Below are positions 50,852-58,925 of a DNA stretch of 64,000 nucleotides, one piece after another (the first letter of the stretch is position 1; the number at the start of each line of letters is the position of its first letter). Where the stretch lies: NCBI RefSeq assembly GCF_014640075.1, contig NZ_BMGG01000010.1:124001-188000 (forward strand), written 5' to 3'. The DNA comes from Chelatococcus reniformis. GTDB lineage: Bacteria > Pseudomonadota > Alphaproteobacteria > Rhizobiales > Beijerinckiaceae. Under the pieces are notes generated by a model. It had not been told where the DNA came from. It saw nothing but the letters and a program-made list of their open reading frames with translations, and did not search any database. The position numbers and the translations under genes are program-made.

Positions 50852-51912
50852 TGCTGAAGTCCTCCCTCGGCGCCGCCGCCGTCGCACTCGCCGCCGTCTA
50901 CGCCCTCGTCGTCGTGCCCGCCGAGGGCCAGATGACCACGATGATCAACGGCTCGGTCTATGCGAGCTACGGCATCCTGGCGCTGTCGCTAGCCTTGATC
51001 TGGGGCTACGGCGGCATCCTCAGCTTCGGCCAGGCCGCTTTCTTCGGCCTCGGCGGCTACGCCTATGCGATCGCCGCCCTCAACCTGGGCAATACCTGGG
51101 CGGCGCTCGTTATCGCCGTAGCGCTGGCCGGCGCCAGCGCCGCGGTGCTCGGCTATTTCATGTTCTGGGGCCGTATCAGCGACGTCTATCTCGGCGTCAT
51201 CACACTCACCGTGTCGCTGATCCTCTACCGCTTCCTCAACCAGACCGCGGGCGATGAGTGGACCATCGGCTCGGCGCCGCTCGGCGGCTTCAACGGCATC
51301 CCGTCGACGCCGATCCTGACGCTGCCCGGCCTGCCCGACGAGCCGCTCTCGCCGGAGCAAATCTACGTGCTGGCCATGGGCGCGCTGTTCGTCGGCTACC
51401 TCGCCTGCAAGCTGCTCGTCGCCACCCATTTCGGCCGGGTCGTCGTGTCGATCCGGGAGAACGAGATGCGCGCCGAGCTGCTGGGCTACGACGCGCGGCT
51501 CTACAAGCTCGGGCTGTTCACCTTCGCCGGAGCGCTGGCCGGCATCGGCGGCGTGCTGTTCGCCAACTGCGTCTTCGTCAGCCCCAACATGTTCAATTTG
51601 CAGACGAACGGCCAGCTGATCATCTGGGTGATCGTCGGCGGCCTCGGCACGCTGGCCGGCCCGGTCATCGGTTGCTTCCTGCTGCTGATGCTGGCGACCT
51701 TCCTCGGCACCGTTCACCAAGGCGGCGGCACCAACTGGTTCGACCCCAACCTGGTGCTCGGCGTGCTGCTGACGCTGGTGGTGGTGGCGCTGCGCAAGGG
51801 TCTGCTGCCGCTCGCCATCGCGGGCTTTGACGCCATCGCGGCGCGCCGTGGCCAACGCGGCCGCCTGGCCCGAGCCGCCGACCCCCTGGTCTGCGAGCCG
51901 CAGGCGGAGTGA
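50851..51912 (+). CDS. livM: ABC transporter permease LivM/UrtC type
   Basis: A 353-residue LivM-family permease: G-Y-G-G-I-L-S-F-G-Q-A-A-F-F-G-L-G-G-Y-A-Y signature (about residues 51-70), I-R-E-N-E-M-R-A-E-L-L-G-Y coupling loop. ATG 50851 is given by the TGATG junction with livH; the longer in-frame reading overlaps livH and is not real. Confidence 0.9.
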   Translation: MLKSSLGAAAVALAAVYALVVVPAEGQMTTMINGSVYASYGILALSLALIWGYGGILSFGQAAFFGLGGYAYAIAALNLGNTWAALVIAVALAGASAAVLGYFMFWGRISDVYLGVITLTVSLILYRFLNQTAGDEWTIGSAPLGGFNGIPSTPILTLPGLPDEPLSPEQIYVLAMGALFVGYLACKLLVATHFGRVVVSIRENEMRAELLGYDARLYKLGLFTFAGALAGIGGVLFANCVFVSPNMFNLQTNGQLIIWVIVGGLGTLAGPVIGCFLLLMLATFLGTVHQGGGTNWFDPNLVLGVLLTLVVVALRKGLLPLAIAGFDAIAARRGQRGRLARAADPLVCEPQAE

Positions 51913-51915
51913 GCC

Positions 51916-52638
51916 ATGACCGAGGCCCTCATCCTCGAAGCCCGCGGACTGACCATGCGCTTTGGCGGGGTCACCGCCGTCGATGGCGTCGATCTCAAGG
52001 TCCGGCCCGGCGAGTTGCGCTGCCTCATCGGCCCCAACGGCGCCGGCAAGAGCACGTTCTTCAAGATGCTCTCCGGCCAGTTGCGGCCGAGCGCCGGCGA
52101 CGTCGTGTTCAAGGGGATCAGCCTCGTCGGCCTGCCCGCCTCGCGCATCGCCCGCCTCGGCATCGGCATCAAGACGCAGGTGCCCAGCGTGTTCAACGGC
52201 CTCACCGTGGCGGCGGGCGTGACGCTCGCCGCGCGTCGGTCGCTGCCGCCGATGCTGGCTCGCGCACGCACCGACGAGACCTTGGCGCGGATCGGCATCG
52301 GGCGGCTGCGCGACCGGCTGGTGGGCGAGCTGGCCCACGGTCAGCGCCAGCTCGTGGAGCTCGCCATGGTGCTGGCGCCGCAGCCCGACCTCGTCCTGCT
52401 CGACGAGCCGGCGGCCGGCATGACCGCCGACGAGGTGAGCCGGCTCGCCGATCTCGTCGTCGAGCTGACGCGGTCGAGCGCCGTCATCATCGTCGAGCAC
52501 GACATGCAGTTCATCCGCCGTATCGCCCGCGACGTCACCGTCTTCAATTGCGGCCGCGTGCTGGCCGAGGGGCCGGCCGGCCAGGTGCTGGCGGACCAAC
52601 GGGTCAAGGACGTCTATCTCGGAAAGGAAGCGGCATGA
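51916..52638 (+). CDS. livG: ABC transporter ATPase LivG/UrtD type
   Basis: A 240-residue ATPase with Walker A GPNGAGKST, L-A-H-G-Q-R-Q as the signature (UrtD-like rather than LSGGQ), Walker B L-V-L-L-D-E-P-A-A-G-M and I-K-T-Q-V-P-S-V-F-N in place of the LivG R-T-F-Q-N. This last feature is typical of the urea/amide transporter branch. Start 3 bp after livM; stop overlaps livF (ATGA). Confidence 0.9.
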   Translation: MTEALILEARGLTMRFGGVTAVDGVDLKVRPGELRCLIGPNGAGKSTFFKMLSGQLRPSAGDVVFKGISLVGLPASRIARLGIGIKTQVPSVFNGLTVAAGVTLAARRSLPPMLARARTDETLARIGIGRLRDRLVGELAHGQRQLVELAMVLAPQPDLVLLDEPAAGMTADEVSRLADLVVELTRSSAVIIVEHDMQFIRRIARDVTVFNCGRVLAEGPAGQVLADQRVKDVYLGKEAA

Positions 52639-53312
52639 GCCTTCTCGCCGCCAGCGGCATCGAAGCGGGCTACGGGCAGATGCGCGTTTTGACCGACGTG
52701 CGCTTCGAGGTGGAGGAGGGCGAGTTCCTCGGCATCCTCGGTCACAACGGCATGGGCAAGAGCACCTTGCTCAAGGCGCTGTGCGGCGAGATCCCACTGA
52801 CCCGGGGCGCCATCGCCTTCGCCGACCGGGATGTCGGCAAGCTGGCCGTGCATGCGCGCGCGCGGGCCGGGATCGGCTATGTGCCCCAAGGCCGGCAGAT
52901 CTTCCCGGCCCTGACCGTGCGCGAGAACATGCTGATGGCGGCGCTCGGCTCAGGTCGACCGGCCACTGTGGCCGATCGCGTCCTCGCCAAGTTCCCGCGG
53001 CTGCAGCCGATCGTCGACCGGGCCGGCGGCGTCCTCTCGGGCGGCGAGCAGCAGATCCTGGCGCTGGCGCGCTGCCTGTGCGGCGAGCCCAAGCTGCTGC
53101 TGCTCGACGAGCCGACCGAGGGCGTGCAGCCGTCTATCCGCGACGAGATCAGCGACACCCTGCTCAGGCTGCGCCGTGACTTCGGCCTGACGCTGCTGCT
53201 CGTCGAGCAGAACATCCAATTCATGCAGAGCCTGGCCGACCGCGTGCTGCACATGGAGAAGGGCCGCGTCTCGGCCGGGCACGACGAGGCGGCCGGGGCC
53301 CTGGCCTTCTAA
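52635..53312 (+). CDS. livF: ABC transporter ATPase LivF/UrtE type
   Basis: A 225-residue ATPase with G-H-N-G-M-G-K-S-T (the Asn-Gly-Met-Gly variant of Walker A common in UrtE), V-P-Q-G-R-Q-I-F-P-A-L-T-V-R-E-N, L-S-G-G-E-Q-Q and L-L-L-D-E-P-T-E-G-V-Q-P-S-I, the latter typical of UrtE. The urt-like character of both ATPases supports urea- or amide-like solutes. dmmD follows after 35 bp. Confidence 0.9.
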   Translation: MSLLAASGIEAGYGQMRVLTDVRFEVEEGEFLGILGHNGMGKSTLLKALCGEIPLTRGAIAFADRDVGKLAVHARARAGIGYVPQGRQIFPALTVRENMLMAALGSGRPATVADRVLAKFPRLQPIVDRAGGVLSGGEQQILALARCLCGEPKLLLLDEPTEGVQPSIRDEISDTLLRLRRDFGLTLLLVEQNIQFMQSLADRVLHMEKGRVSAGHDEAAGALAF

Positions 53313-53347
53313 GGCATCCGCCGATTACCGCAAACCGAGGAGGAAGC

Positions 53348-54490
53348 ATGTCGATGGGCGTGATGTCGTGGCGGCGGTCGCCCCTGGCCGAGAGGCACCG
53401 GGCACTGGGGTCCAATCTGGAGGATTGGAACGGCATGGAGACGGCCTGGACCTACGCGGGCCGCAGCGTCGCCGACGAGCATGAGGCGATCCGCACCAAG
53501 GCGGCGGTGATGGACGTCTCGGGGCTGCGCAAGGTCCACCTGGTCGGGCCCCATTCGCACCACATCCTGCAGCGGGCGACGACCCGGGACGTGCGCAAGG
53601 TCTATCCGGGCAAGTCGGTCTATGCCTCGATGCTGAATGAAGCGGGCAAGTTCATCGACGACTGCATCATCTATCGCACCGGCCCCAACACCTGGATGGT
53701 GGTGGTCGGCTCCGGCACCGGCTACGAGGCGCTGACCTGCGATCTTGCCGGCAAGAACGCGGCGCTCCTGTTCGACGACGACCTCCAGGACCTGTCGCTG
53801 CAGGGGCCGCTCGCGGTGGACTACCTGGCCCGCCATGTGCCGGGCATCCGCGAGCTCAAATACTTCCATCACATGCAGACTACCCTGTTCGGCAAGCATG
53901 TGATGATCTCGCGCACCGGCTACACCGGCGAACGGGGTTACGAGATCTTCTGCCGAGCCGAGGATGCGACCGAGATCTGGGACCAGATTGTCGCCGAGGG
54001 CGAGGGCATGGGCATCATTCCGGCCTCGTTCACGGCGCTCGACTGGGTCCGCGTGGAAAGCTATCTGCTATTCTTCCCCTACGACAATTCGCAGATGTAT
54101 CCCTTCGCGGACGAGCCGCCGGGCGACACCCTGTGGGAGCTCGGCCTCGACTTCACCGTCTCGCCCGGCAAGACCGGTTTTCGCGGCGCCGAGGAGCACT
54201 ATCGGCTGAAGGGCCGCGAGCGCTTCAAGATCTTCGGCGTGCTCGCCGATACGGACGCAGTTCTGACGGCGGGCGACGCGCTGTTCCAGGGCGACAAGCG
54301 GGTCGGCGTGGTTACTTGCGGCATGTATTCTCGGCTGACCCGGCGCTCGATGGCCATCGCCCGCATGGATGTGGCGGTGGCCCGCGAGGGGGTGGCGTTC
54401 GAGGTGCGCGGCGCGGAGGTCGCCTGCCGCGCTATCGCCCATCCCATCACCTTCGACGATCCCAAGAAGACCAAGCGTACGGCCGCTTGA
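53348..54490 (+). CDS. dmmD: GcvT-like aminomethyltransferase, DmmD-like
   Basis: A 380-residue folate-binding protein of the GcvT family (compare DmdA, LigM, sarcosine oxidase alpha C-terminal part). It has the G-x-V-x-x-x-H-x-G-R-x-x-x-D start region W-T-Y-A-G-R-S-V-A-D-E-H-E-A-I-R-T, the folate pocket Y-T-G-E-R-G-Y-E-I-F and the C-terminal barrel. In the dimethylamine monooxygenase loci of marine and methylotrophic bacteria, as I recall, dmmD is a GcvT-like gene in the order dmmDABC, exactly the order here. It probably passes the methyl-derived one-carbon unit to tetrahydrofolate. Start preceded by GAGGAGGAAG. Confidence 0.8.
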   Translation: MSMGVMSWRRSPLAERHRALGSNLEDWNGMETAWTYAGRSVADEHEAIRTKAAVMDVSGLRKVHLVGPHSHHILQRATTRDVRKVYPGKSVYASMLNEAGKFIDDCIIYRTGPNTWMVVVGSGTGYEALTCDLAGKNAALLFDDDLQDLSLQGPLAVDYLARHVPGIRELKYFHHMQTTLFGKHVMISRTGYTGERGYEIFCRAEDATEIWDQIVAEGEGMGIIPASFTALDWVRVESYLLFFPYDNSQMYPFADEPPGDTLWELGLDFTVSPGKTGFRGAEEHYRLKGRERFKIFGVLADTDAVLTAGDALFQGDKRVGVVTCGMYSRLTRRSMAIARMDVAVAREGVAFEVRGAEVACRAIAHPITFDDPKKTKRTAA

Positions 54491-54503
54491 GACGGATCCC
54501 GCC

Positions 54504-55103
54504 ATGCCTGAAACGAGCATCAAAAGCCGGCCCGTGTACGGCACGCTGGCGCCGCAGCCGGGTACCCGGCATATCCTCCTGGCCGATGGCGACGGGGCCG
54601 CGGCGATCGTCGACTTGGCCCGGGCGGCGCCGCCGGAGTTTTTCGAGCGTGCTCACATCATCACTGCGCCGGCAGCCGGCGCAATGGCGGTGCGAGCGCC
54701 ATTGCGCGCCCTCGCACCGGCCGTCCTCGACGAAACGGACCGACTGGCTGCTGCCCTGTCGCGTCTGGCCGAGGTGCTTGCTGGTGCGGGCATGGGCACA
54801 CGCCTCTATGTAGCCGGGACAGAGGGAACGATCGGCCAGGCCATGCAGGTCGCCCTGGACGCGGGCGTCGAGCTCGGCGCCATCGCCACCGAGCACCGCG
54901 GCTCCAGGGCGCGGCGGGTGCAGTGCGCGCACTGCAAGACCTTCATCGATGAGGTGACCACGCAGCCGGTGGCCTGTTCCGGCTGCGGCCTGATGCTCTT
55001 CGTGCGCGACCACTATTCGCGTCGCCTGGCGGCGTTTCAGGGCGTCTGCGTCGACGCGGAGGAGCCGGGCAGCGCCCCTACCCCCGAGGAGGTGTTCACG
55101 TGA
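54504..55103 (+). CDS. dmmA: Dimethylamine monooxygenase subunit DmmA-like
   Basis: A 199-residue protein with no strong catalytic motif in its N-terminal 120 residues and a C-terminal zinc-ribbon-like element, C-A-H-C near 146-149 and C-S-G-C about 20 residues later, followed by Y-S-R-R-L-A-A-F-Q-G, as in DmmA-family proteins. It is thought to help assemble or modulate the monooxygenase. Overlap GTGA (55100-55103) with dmmB shows coupling. The long in-frame extension into dmmD is not used. Confidence 0.72.
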   Translation: MPETSIKSRPVYGTLAPQPGTRHILLADGDGAAAIVDLARAAPPEFFERAHIITAPAAGAMAVRAPLRALAPAVLDETDRLAAALSRLAEVLAGAGMGTRLYVAGTEGTIGQAMQVALDAGVELGAIATEHRGSRARRVQCAHCKTFIDEVTTQPVACSGCGLMLFVRDHYSRRLAAFQGVCVDAEEPGSAPTPEEVFT

Positions 55104-56059
55104 GCGCCCCGTCGATCGCCGTGCGGGTGAGCGAGGTCGCCGCGGTGACCCCCCTGGTCAAGCGCTTTCGCCTGGAGCCGGAGAGCGGGGGCCGGTTGCC
55201 GGCTTTCTCCGGCGGCGCCCACATCGCCGTCGAGATGCAGGACGGCGCGCACCGTCGACGCAACGCCTTTTCGCTGATGGGGTCGCCGTCCGACACCACG
55301 GGCTACGTCATCGGCGTGCGGCGCCATGACAACGGTCGCGGCGGCTCGCGCTACATGCACGAGCGCGTGACGCCGGGGACGATGCTTCGCATCGCCCATC
55401 CGGCCAATCTGTTCCCCATCGACGGGCGCGCCCGCAAGCACCTGCTGCTGGCCGGCGGCATCGGCATCACGCCGCTGGTGGCCATGGCGGAGCAGTTCGC
55501 CCGGGACGGGCAGCCGTTTGAGCTGCACTACGCCGCGAGATCGCCGGAGCATGCCGCCTTCGCCGACGAACTCCTGGAGCGCTTCGGCCCCGCCGTGCAC
55601 ACCCACTTCTCGGCGCAGGGGCGTCGGCTCGCCTGCGCCTCGCTCCTGGCCGAGCAGCCGCTCGGCACGCACCTCTACGTATGCGGGCCCGAGACGTTGA
55701 TGGACGAGGCCTTCGCGTCGGCCCGGGCACTCGGCTGGCCCGAGCAGAGCCTGCACCGCGAGCGCTTCGCCGCGCCGGCGCGCGGGCTGCCCTTCGCGGT
55801 CCGGCTCGCGCGCTCGGGCCGGCGCGTCGACGTCGGCGCGGATCAGTCGATGCTGGAAGCCCTGGAGGCCGCCGGCGCGCCAGTGGCCTCGCTGTGTCGC
55901 GGCGGCGCCTGCGGCCAATGCGAGACGCGGGTGCTCGCATGCGACGGCACGCTGCTGCACGCCGATCACTACCTCAGCGCGGCCGAGCGGGGGGCAGGCG
56001 GCAAGGTCATGCCGTGCGTCTCACGCTTCGCCGGCCGCTCTCTCACCCTCGACCTCTAG
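55100..56059 (+). CDS. dmmB: PDR/VanB-type reductase, DmmB-like
   Basis: A 319-residue phthalate-dioxygenase-reductase-type flavoprotein: FMN domain with R-R-N-A-F-S-L-M-G (RxYS-like), NAD domain with L-L-A-G-G-I-G-I-T-P-L (about 115-126), and C-terminal plant-type 2Fe-2S cluster with C-R-G-G-A-C-G-Q-C and a fourth Cys about 30 residues on. It delivers electrons from NAD(P)H to the oxygenase component. The order FMN-NAD-2Fe2S is that of VanB. Confidence 0.88.
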   Translation: MSAPSIAVRVSEVAAVTPLVKRFRLEPESGGRLPAFSGGAHIAVEMQDGAHRRRNAFSLMGSPSDTTGYVIGVRRHDNGRGGSRYMHERVTPGTMLRIAHPANLFPIDGRARKHLLLAGGIGITPLVAMAEQFARDGQPFELHYAARSPEHAAFADELLERFGPAVHTHFSAQGRRLACASLLAEQPLGTHLYVCGPETLMDEAFASARALGWPEQSLHRERFAAPARGLPFAVRLARSGRRVDVGADQSMLEALEAAGAPVASLCRGGACGQCETRVLACDGTLLHADHYLSAAERGAGGKVMPCVSRFAGRSLTLDL

Positions 56060-56075
56060 CTCCATGAACCCAGAC

Positions 56076-56117
56076 CGCTTCTTCTGCGATTGGGTGGATC
56101 CACCCAATCGCGAAGCG
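56076..56117 (+). repeat. Long palindrome between dmmB and dmmC
   Basis: A perfect 26-bp palindrome (56086-56111, half-site GCGATTGGGTGGA centred on GGATCC) is extended by CGCTTC (56076-56081) and GAAGCG (56112-56117), leaving a 4-nt TTCT bulge on one side. The sequence starts 17 bp after the dmmB stop and ends 20 bp before dmmC. No T-tract follows, so it is unlikely to be a simple terminator. Confidence 0.85.
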
Positions 56118-56137
56118 CTCTAAGCCCGAGAGCCGCG

Positions 56138-57178
56138 ATGACCATCACGTTCCGCCGGGAGACGTTCCGCGACGACTACAACTTTAGCAACAGTGCGGTG
56201 GGCATCCGCCGTTTTCCCTTCCCGTTCGATCGCGACCACTACATGTACGCGGTCAACATCGAGCCGCATGTGAAGGGGCACCCCGGCACCATCTACGAGA
56301 GCCTCATCGACGTCGACGAACACTATGTGGCGGAGATGCAGGACCGGGCGCTGGTCCTCGCCGAGGATCCACTGCGCTCGCAGTCCCTGCCGCATATGGA
56401 GCTGGCCGGCTGGGACCTGCTGGAGCTGCTGATGGAGCAGCTGGCGGCCGGCTATCCCGCGCATTTCGAGCTGCGCCGCAGCGGCAAGCGCTGGCGCTGG
56501 GTCAATCGGCCGCTCGGCATCGACGACACCTTCGTTTTCGGCGCGGCGTCGACGCTGCCGTATGGCCCGATGGAATACATCACGCGCCAGGCGCAGGGGG
56601 ATTTCTGCATCCTCGACCAGCGCGACGGCAATCTGTGGATGGACGCGGGCATGGTGACCACGCAGGCCGACTGGTCGCTCGATTTCGACCTCGGCATGAA
56701 CTTCATGGAGTGGCATGCGCCGGTGCCGCGGGCCCACGAGATGGGCGTGTTCGACCGAGCGCTGAAGTTCATGCTGAACCTGGGGCAAGGCCAGCCCATG
56801 CGCCGCTTCAACTGGACCATGACGGTCAACCCGCGGCTCGACACCAGCCCCGAGACCTACCCCAAATGGGGGCCCGACCGCCGCTCGGTCACGGCCGACA
56901 ACGTCGGCGACAAGGTGCACCTGCGCGTCGAGCTTCAGAGCTTCTGGCGGCTGCCGCGCTCCAACGCCATCGTCTTTCCGATCCGCTGCTACCTGATCAA
57001 GCTCGAGGAACTCGTCACCGTGCCCAAATGGGCGCGCCGCATGCATCGGGTGCTGCGCGACCTGCCGCCGGACCTGGTGGACTACAAAGGCCTGACCCGC
57101 TGGCGGCCGATTGCCGTCGACTACCTCGCTGCCTTCGACGACGGGGCCGCGACCTCGCCCGGCATCTGGCCGGATTGA
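56138..57178 (+). CDS. dmmC: Heme-dependent oxidative N-demethylase subunit (DUF3445), DmmC-like
   Basis: A 346-residue protein of the DUF3445/heme-dependent oxidative N-demethylase family, whose members bind a heme and split N-methyl groups from secondary amines with O2 and NAD(P)H. Conserved segments here are the N-terminal F-P-F-x-F-D (residues 25-30), H-P-E-x-like A-D-D region replaced by D-E-H-Y-V-A-E, E-Y-I-T-R-Q-A-Q-G-D-F and W-S-L-D-F-D-L-G-M-x-F-x-x-W-H-A-P-V-P, and the C-terminal R-L-P-R-S-x-A-I-V-F-P-I-R-C-Y. It completes dmmDABC. Start ATG 56138; a longer frame from 56090 overlaps the palindrome. Confidence 0.82.
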   Translation: MTITFRRETFRDDYNFSNSAVGIRRFPFPFDRDHYMYAVNIEPHVKGHPGTIYESLIDVDEHYVAEMQDRALVLAEDPLRSQSLPHMELAGWDLLELLMEQLAAGYPAHFELRRSGKRWRWVNRPLGIDDTFVFGAASTLPYGPMEYITRQAQGDFCILDQRDGNLWMDAGMVTTQADWSLDFDLGMNFMEWHAPVPRAHEMGVFDRALKFMLNLGQGQPMRRFNWTMTVNPRLDTSPETYPKWGPDRRSVTADNVGDKVHLRVELQSFWRLPRSNAIVFPIRCYLIKLEELVTVPKWARRMHRVLRDLPPDLVDYKGLTRWRPIAVDYLAAFDDGAATSPGIWPD

Positions 57179-57322
57179 CGCTCTTTGTGTTCTGCGGCTC
57201 CCGGCCGGCGCAGAAATCGCCAACGAATTTGTCAGTCGAGGTCATTCGGCCCCTGCCGGCGGCTCGTTATGGAGATGGCATGAGCGCGGCCACCCGCGTC
57301 GCCGCCTGCCGCCGAGACCGCC

Positions 57323-58849
57323 ATGCCGACCTTGCACTCATGGGCCCGCCAGGCCCCGGACAAGCCTGCCTGCATTCTGGCCGATACGGGCGAGTTGCTG
57401 ACCTATGGCGTGCTGGACCGGCGCGCCAATGCCGTCGCGCAGCTGCTGCTTGAGGTTGGGCTCGCGCCCGGCGACGGCGTCGCCATTCTGCTCGACAATG
57501 ACCTCGCCTATTTCGAGCTGGTCTGGGGCGCCCGGCGCTGCGGGCTCTACTACACGCCGATCAGCACGCACCTGAAAGCCGAAGAGGCCGCCTTCATCGT
57601 GCGCGACAGCGGCGCGCGCGCGCTGTTTGCCAGCGAGCGCTACGCCGACGCCGTGGCGGCGCTGCTCGCGGACAACCCGGCGGGCTGCACCGTCTATGCC
57701 GTCCGCGGCGAGATGCCCGGTGCCCGTGACTATGCGGCGGCTCTGGAGCACTTCGACCGCTATGCCGAGTTGCCGGCGGGACCCGTCGGCAAGGATTTTT
57801 TCTATTCCTCCGGCACGACGGGGCAGCCGAAGGGCATCAGGCAGCCGCTCTTTACCAATAATCGGCAGGCACAGGCGTCCGGTGACTGGGTTCGCGACAG
57901 CTTCGACTTCGTGCAGGACATGGCTTATCTGTCGACGGCGCCGCTCTACCACGGGGCGCCGCTCCGCTTCACCATGCGGACGCTGGAATCGGGCGGCTCC
58001 GTGGTGGTGATGCGCAAGTTCGACGCGCCGGCCGCCCTGGCTGCCGTCGAGCGCTATCGGATCACCCACAGCCAGTGGGTGCCGACCATGTTCTTCCGGC
58101 TGCTGGCACTGCCGCCCGAGGTGCGCAGCCGCTACGACCTCGCCTCCCACCGCTGCGCCATCCACGCCGCGGCCCCGTGCCCGCCCGAGATCAAGGAGCA
58201 GATGATCGCCTGGTGGGGACCGATCGTCTGGGAATATTACGCAGGTTCCGAGCGCAACGGCGTCACCTGCATCTCGACGGCGGACTGGCTCACGCATCGG
58301 GGCTCGGTCGGCCGCGCCGTGGTCGGCCGGCTGCATATTCTCGATGAGGACCAGCGGGAGCTCGCGCCGAACCAGGTCGGCGACGTCTACTTCGACGGCC
58401 CGGAGTTCGTCTATCACAACGATCCGGAGAAGACCGCGCGGTCTCGCAACGCCGCGGGCTGGAGCACCATCGGCGACGTCGGCTACCTCGACGGAGAGGG
58501 GTTTCTCTACCTCACCGACCGTCGCTCGCACATGATCATCTCCGGTGGCGTCAATATCTACCCGGCGGAGATCGAGAACCGTCTGGCGCTGCACGAGGAC
58601 GTCGCGGACGTGGCCGTCTTCGGTGTGCCGAACCGCGAGTTCGGCGAGGAGGTCAAGGCGGTCGTCGCGCTCAAGGATCCGTCACGGGCATCGCCCGAGC
58701 TGGCCTCCGCTCTGAGTGCCTTCTGCCGGGAGACGCTGTCGCACGTGAAGTGCCCGCGCAGCATCGACTTCGAGCCCGAGTTGCCGCGGCACGAGAACGG
58801 CAAGCTGTTCAAGCACGTCCTGAAGCAGCGGTACTTGGACCGCGCGTGA
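57323..58849 (+). CDS. Acyl-CoA synthetase (AMP-binding, class I)
   Basis: A 508-residue adenylate-forming enzyme: Y-S-S-G-T-T-G-Q-P-K-G-I (P-loop, about residues 155-166), Y-Y-A-G-S-E-R (A5, where most acyl-CoA ligases have Y-G-x-T-E), G-D-V-G-Y-L-D, D-R-R-S-H-M-I-I-S-G-G-V-N-I-Y-P-A-E-I-E and a C-terminal H-E-N-G-K-L-F-K with the catalytic Lys. It activates a carboxylic acid to its CoA ester. The substrate is unknown; being between dmmC and a binding-protein gene suggests the acid product of HyuAB or of an imported amide. Confidence 0.88.
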   Translation: MPTLHSWARQAPDKPACILADTGELLTYGVLDRRANAVAQLLLEVGLAPGDGVAILLDNDLAYFELVWGARRCGLYYTPISTHLKAEEAAFIVRDSGARALFASERYADAVAALLADNPAGCTVYAVRGEMPGARDYAAALEHFDRYAELPAGPVGKDFFYSSGTTGQPKGIRQPLFTNNRQAQASGDWVRDSFDFVQDMAYLSTAPLYHGAPLRFTMRTLESGGSVVVMRKFDAPAALAAVERYRITHSQWVPTMFFRLLALPPEVRSRYDLASHRCAIHAAAPCPPEIKEQMIAWWGPIVWEYYAGSERNGVTCISTADWLTHRGSVGRAVVGRLHILDEDQRELAPNQVGDVYFDGPEFVYHNDPEKTARSRNAAGWSTIGDVGYLDGEGFLYLTDRRSHMIISGGVNIYPAEIENRLALHEDVADVAVFGVPNREFGEEVKAVVALKDPSRASPELASALSAFCRETLSHVKCPRSIDFEPELPRHENGKLFKHVLKQRYLDRA

Positions 58850-58925
58850 GCGGCGCCCGGGGCCACGGTGGCATTCGTCGCGCGGTGCTGCGGCCGCGCG
58901 GCTTACCGCACGAGGGGAGGAAGAG

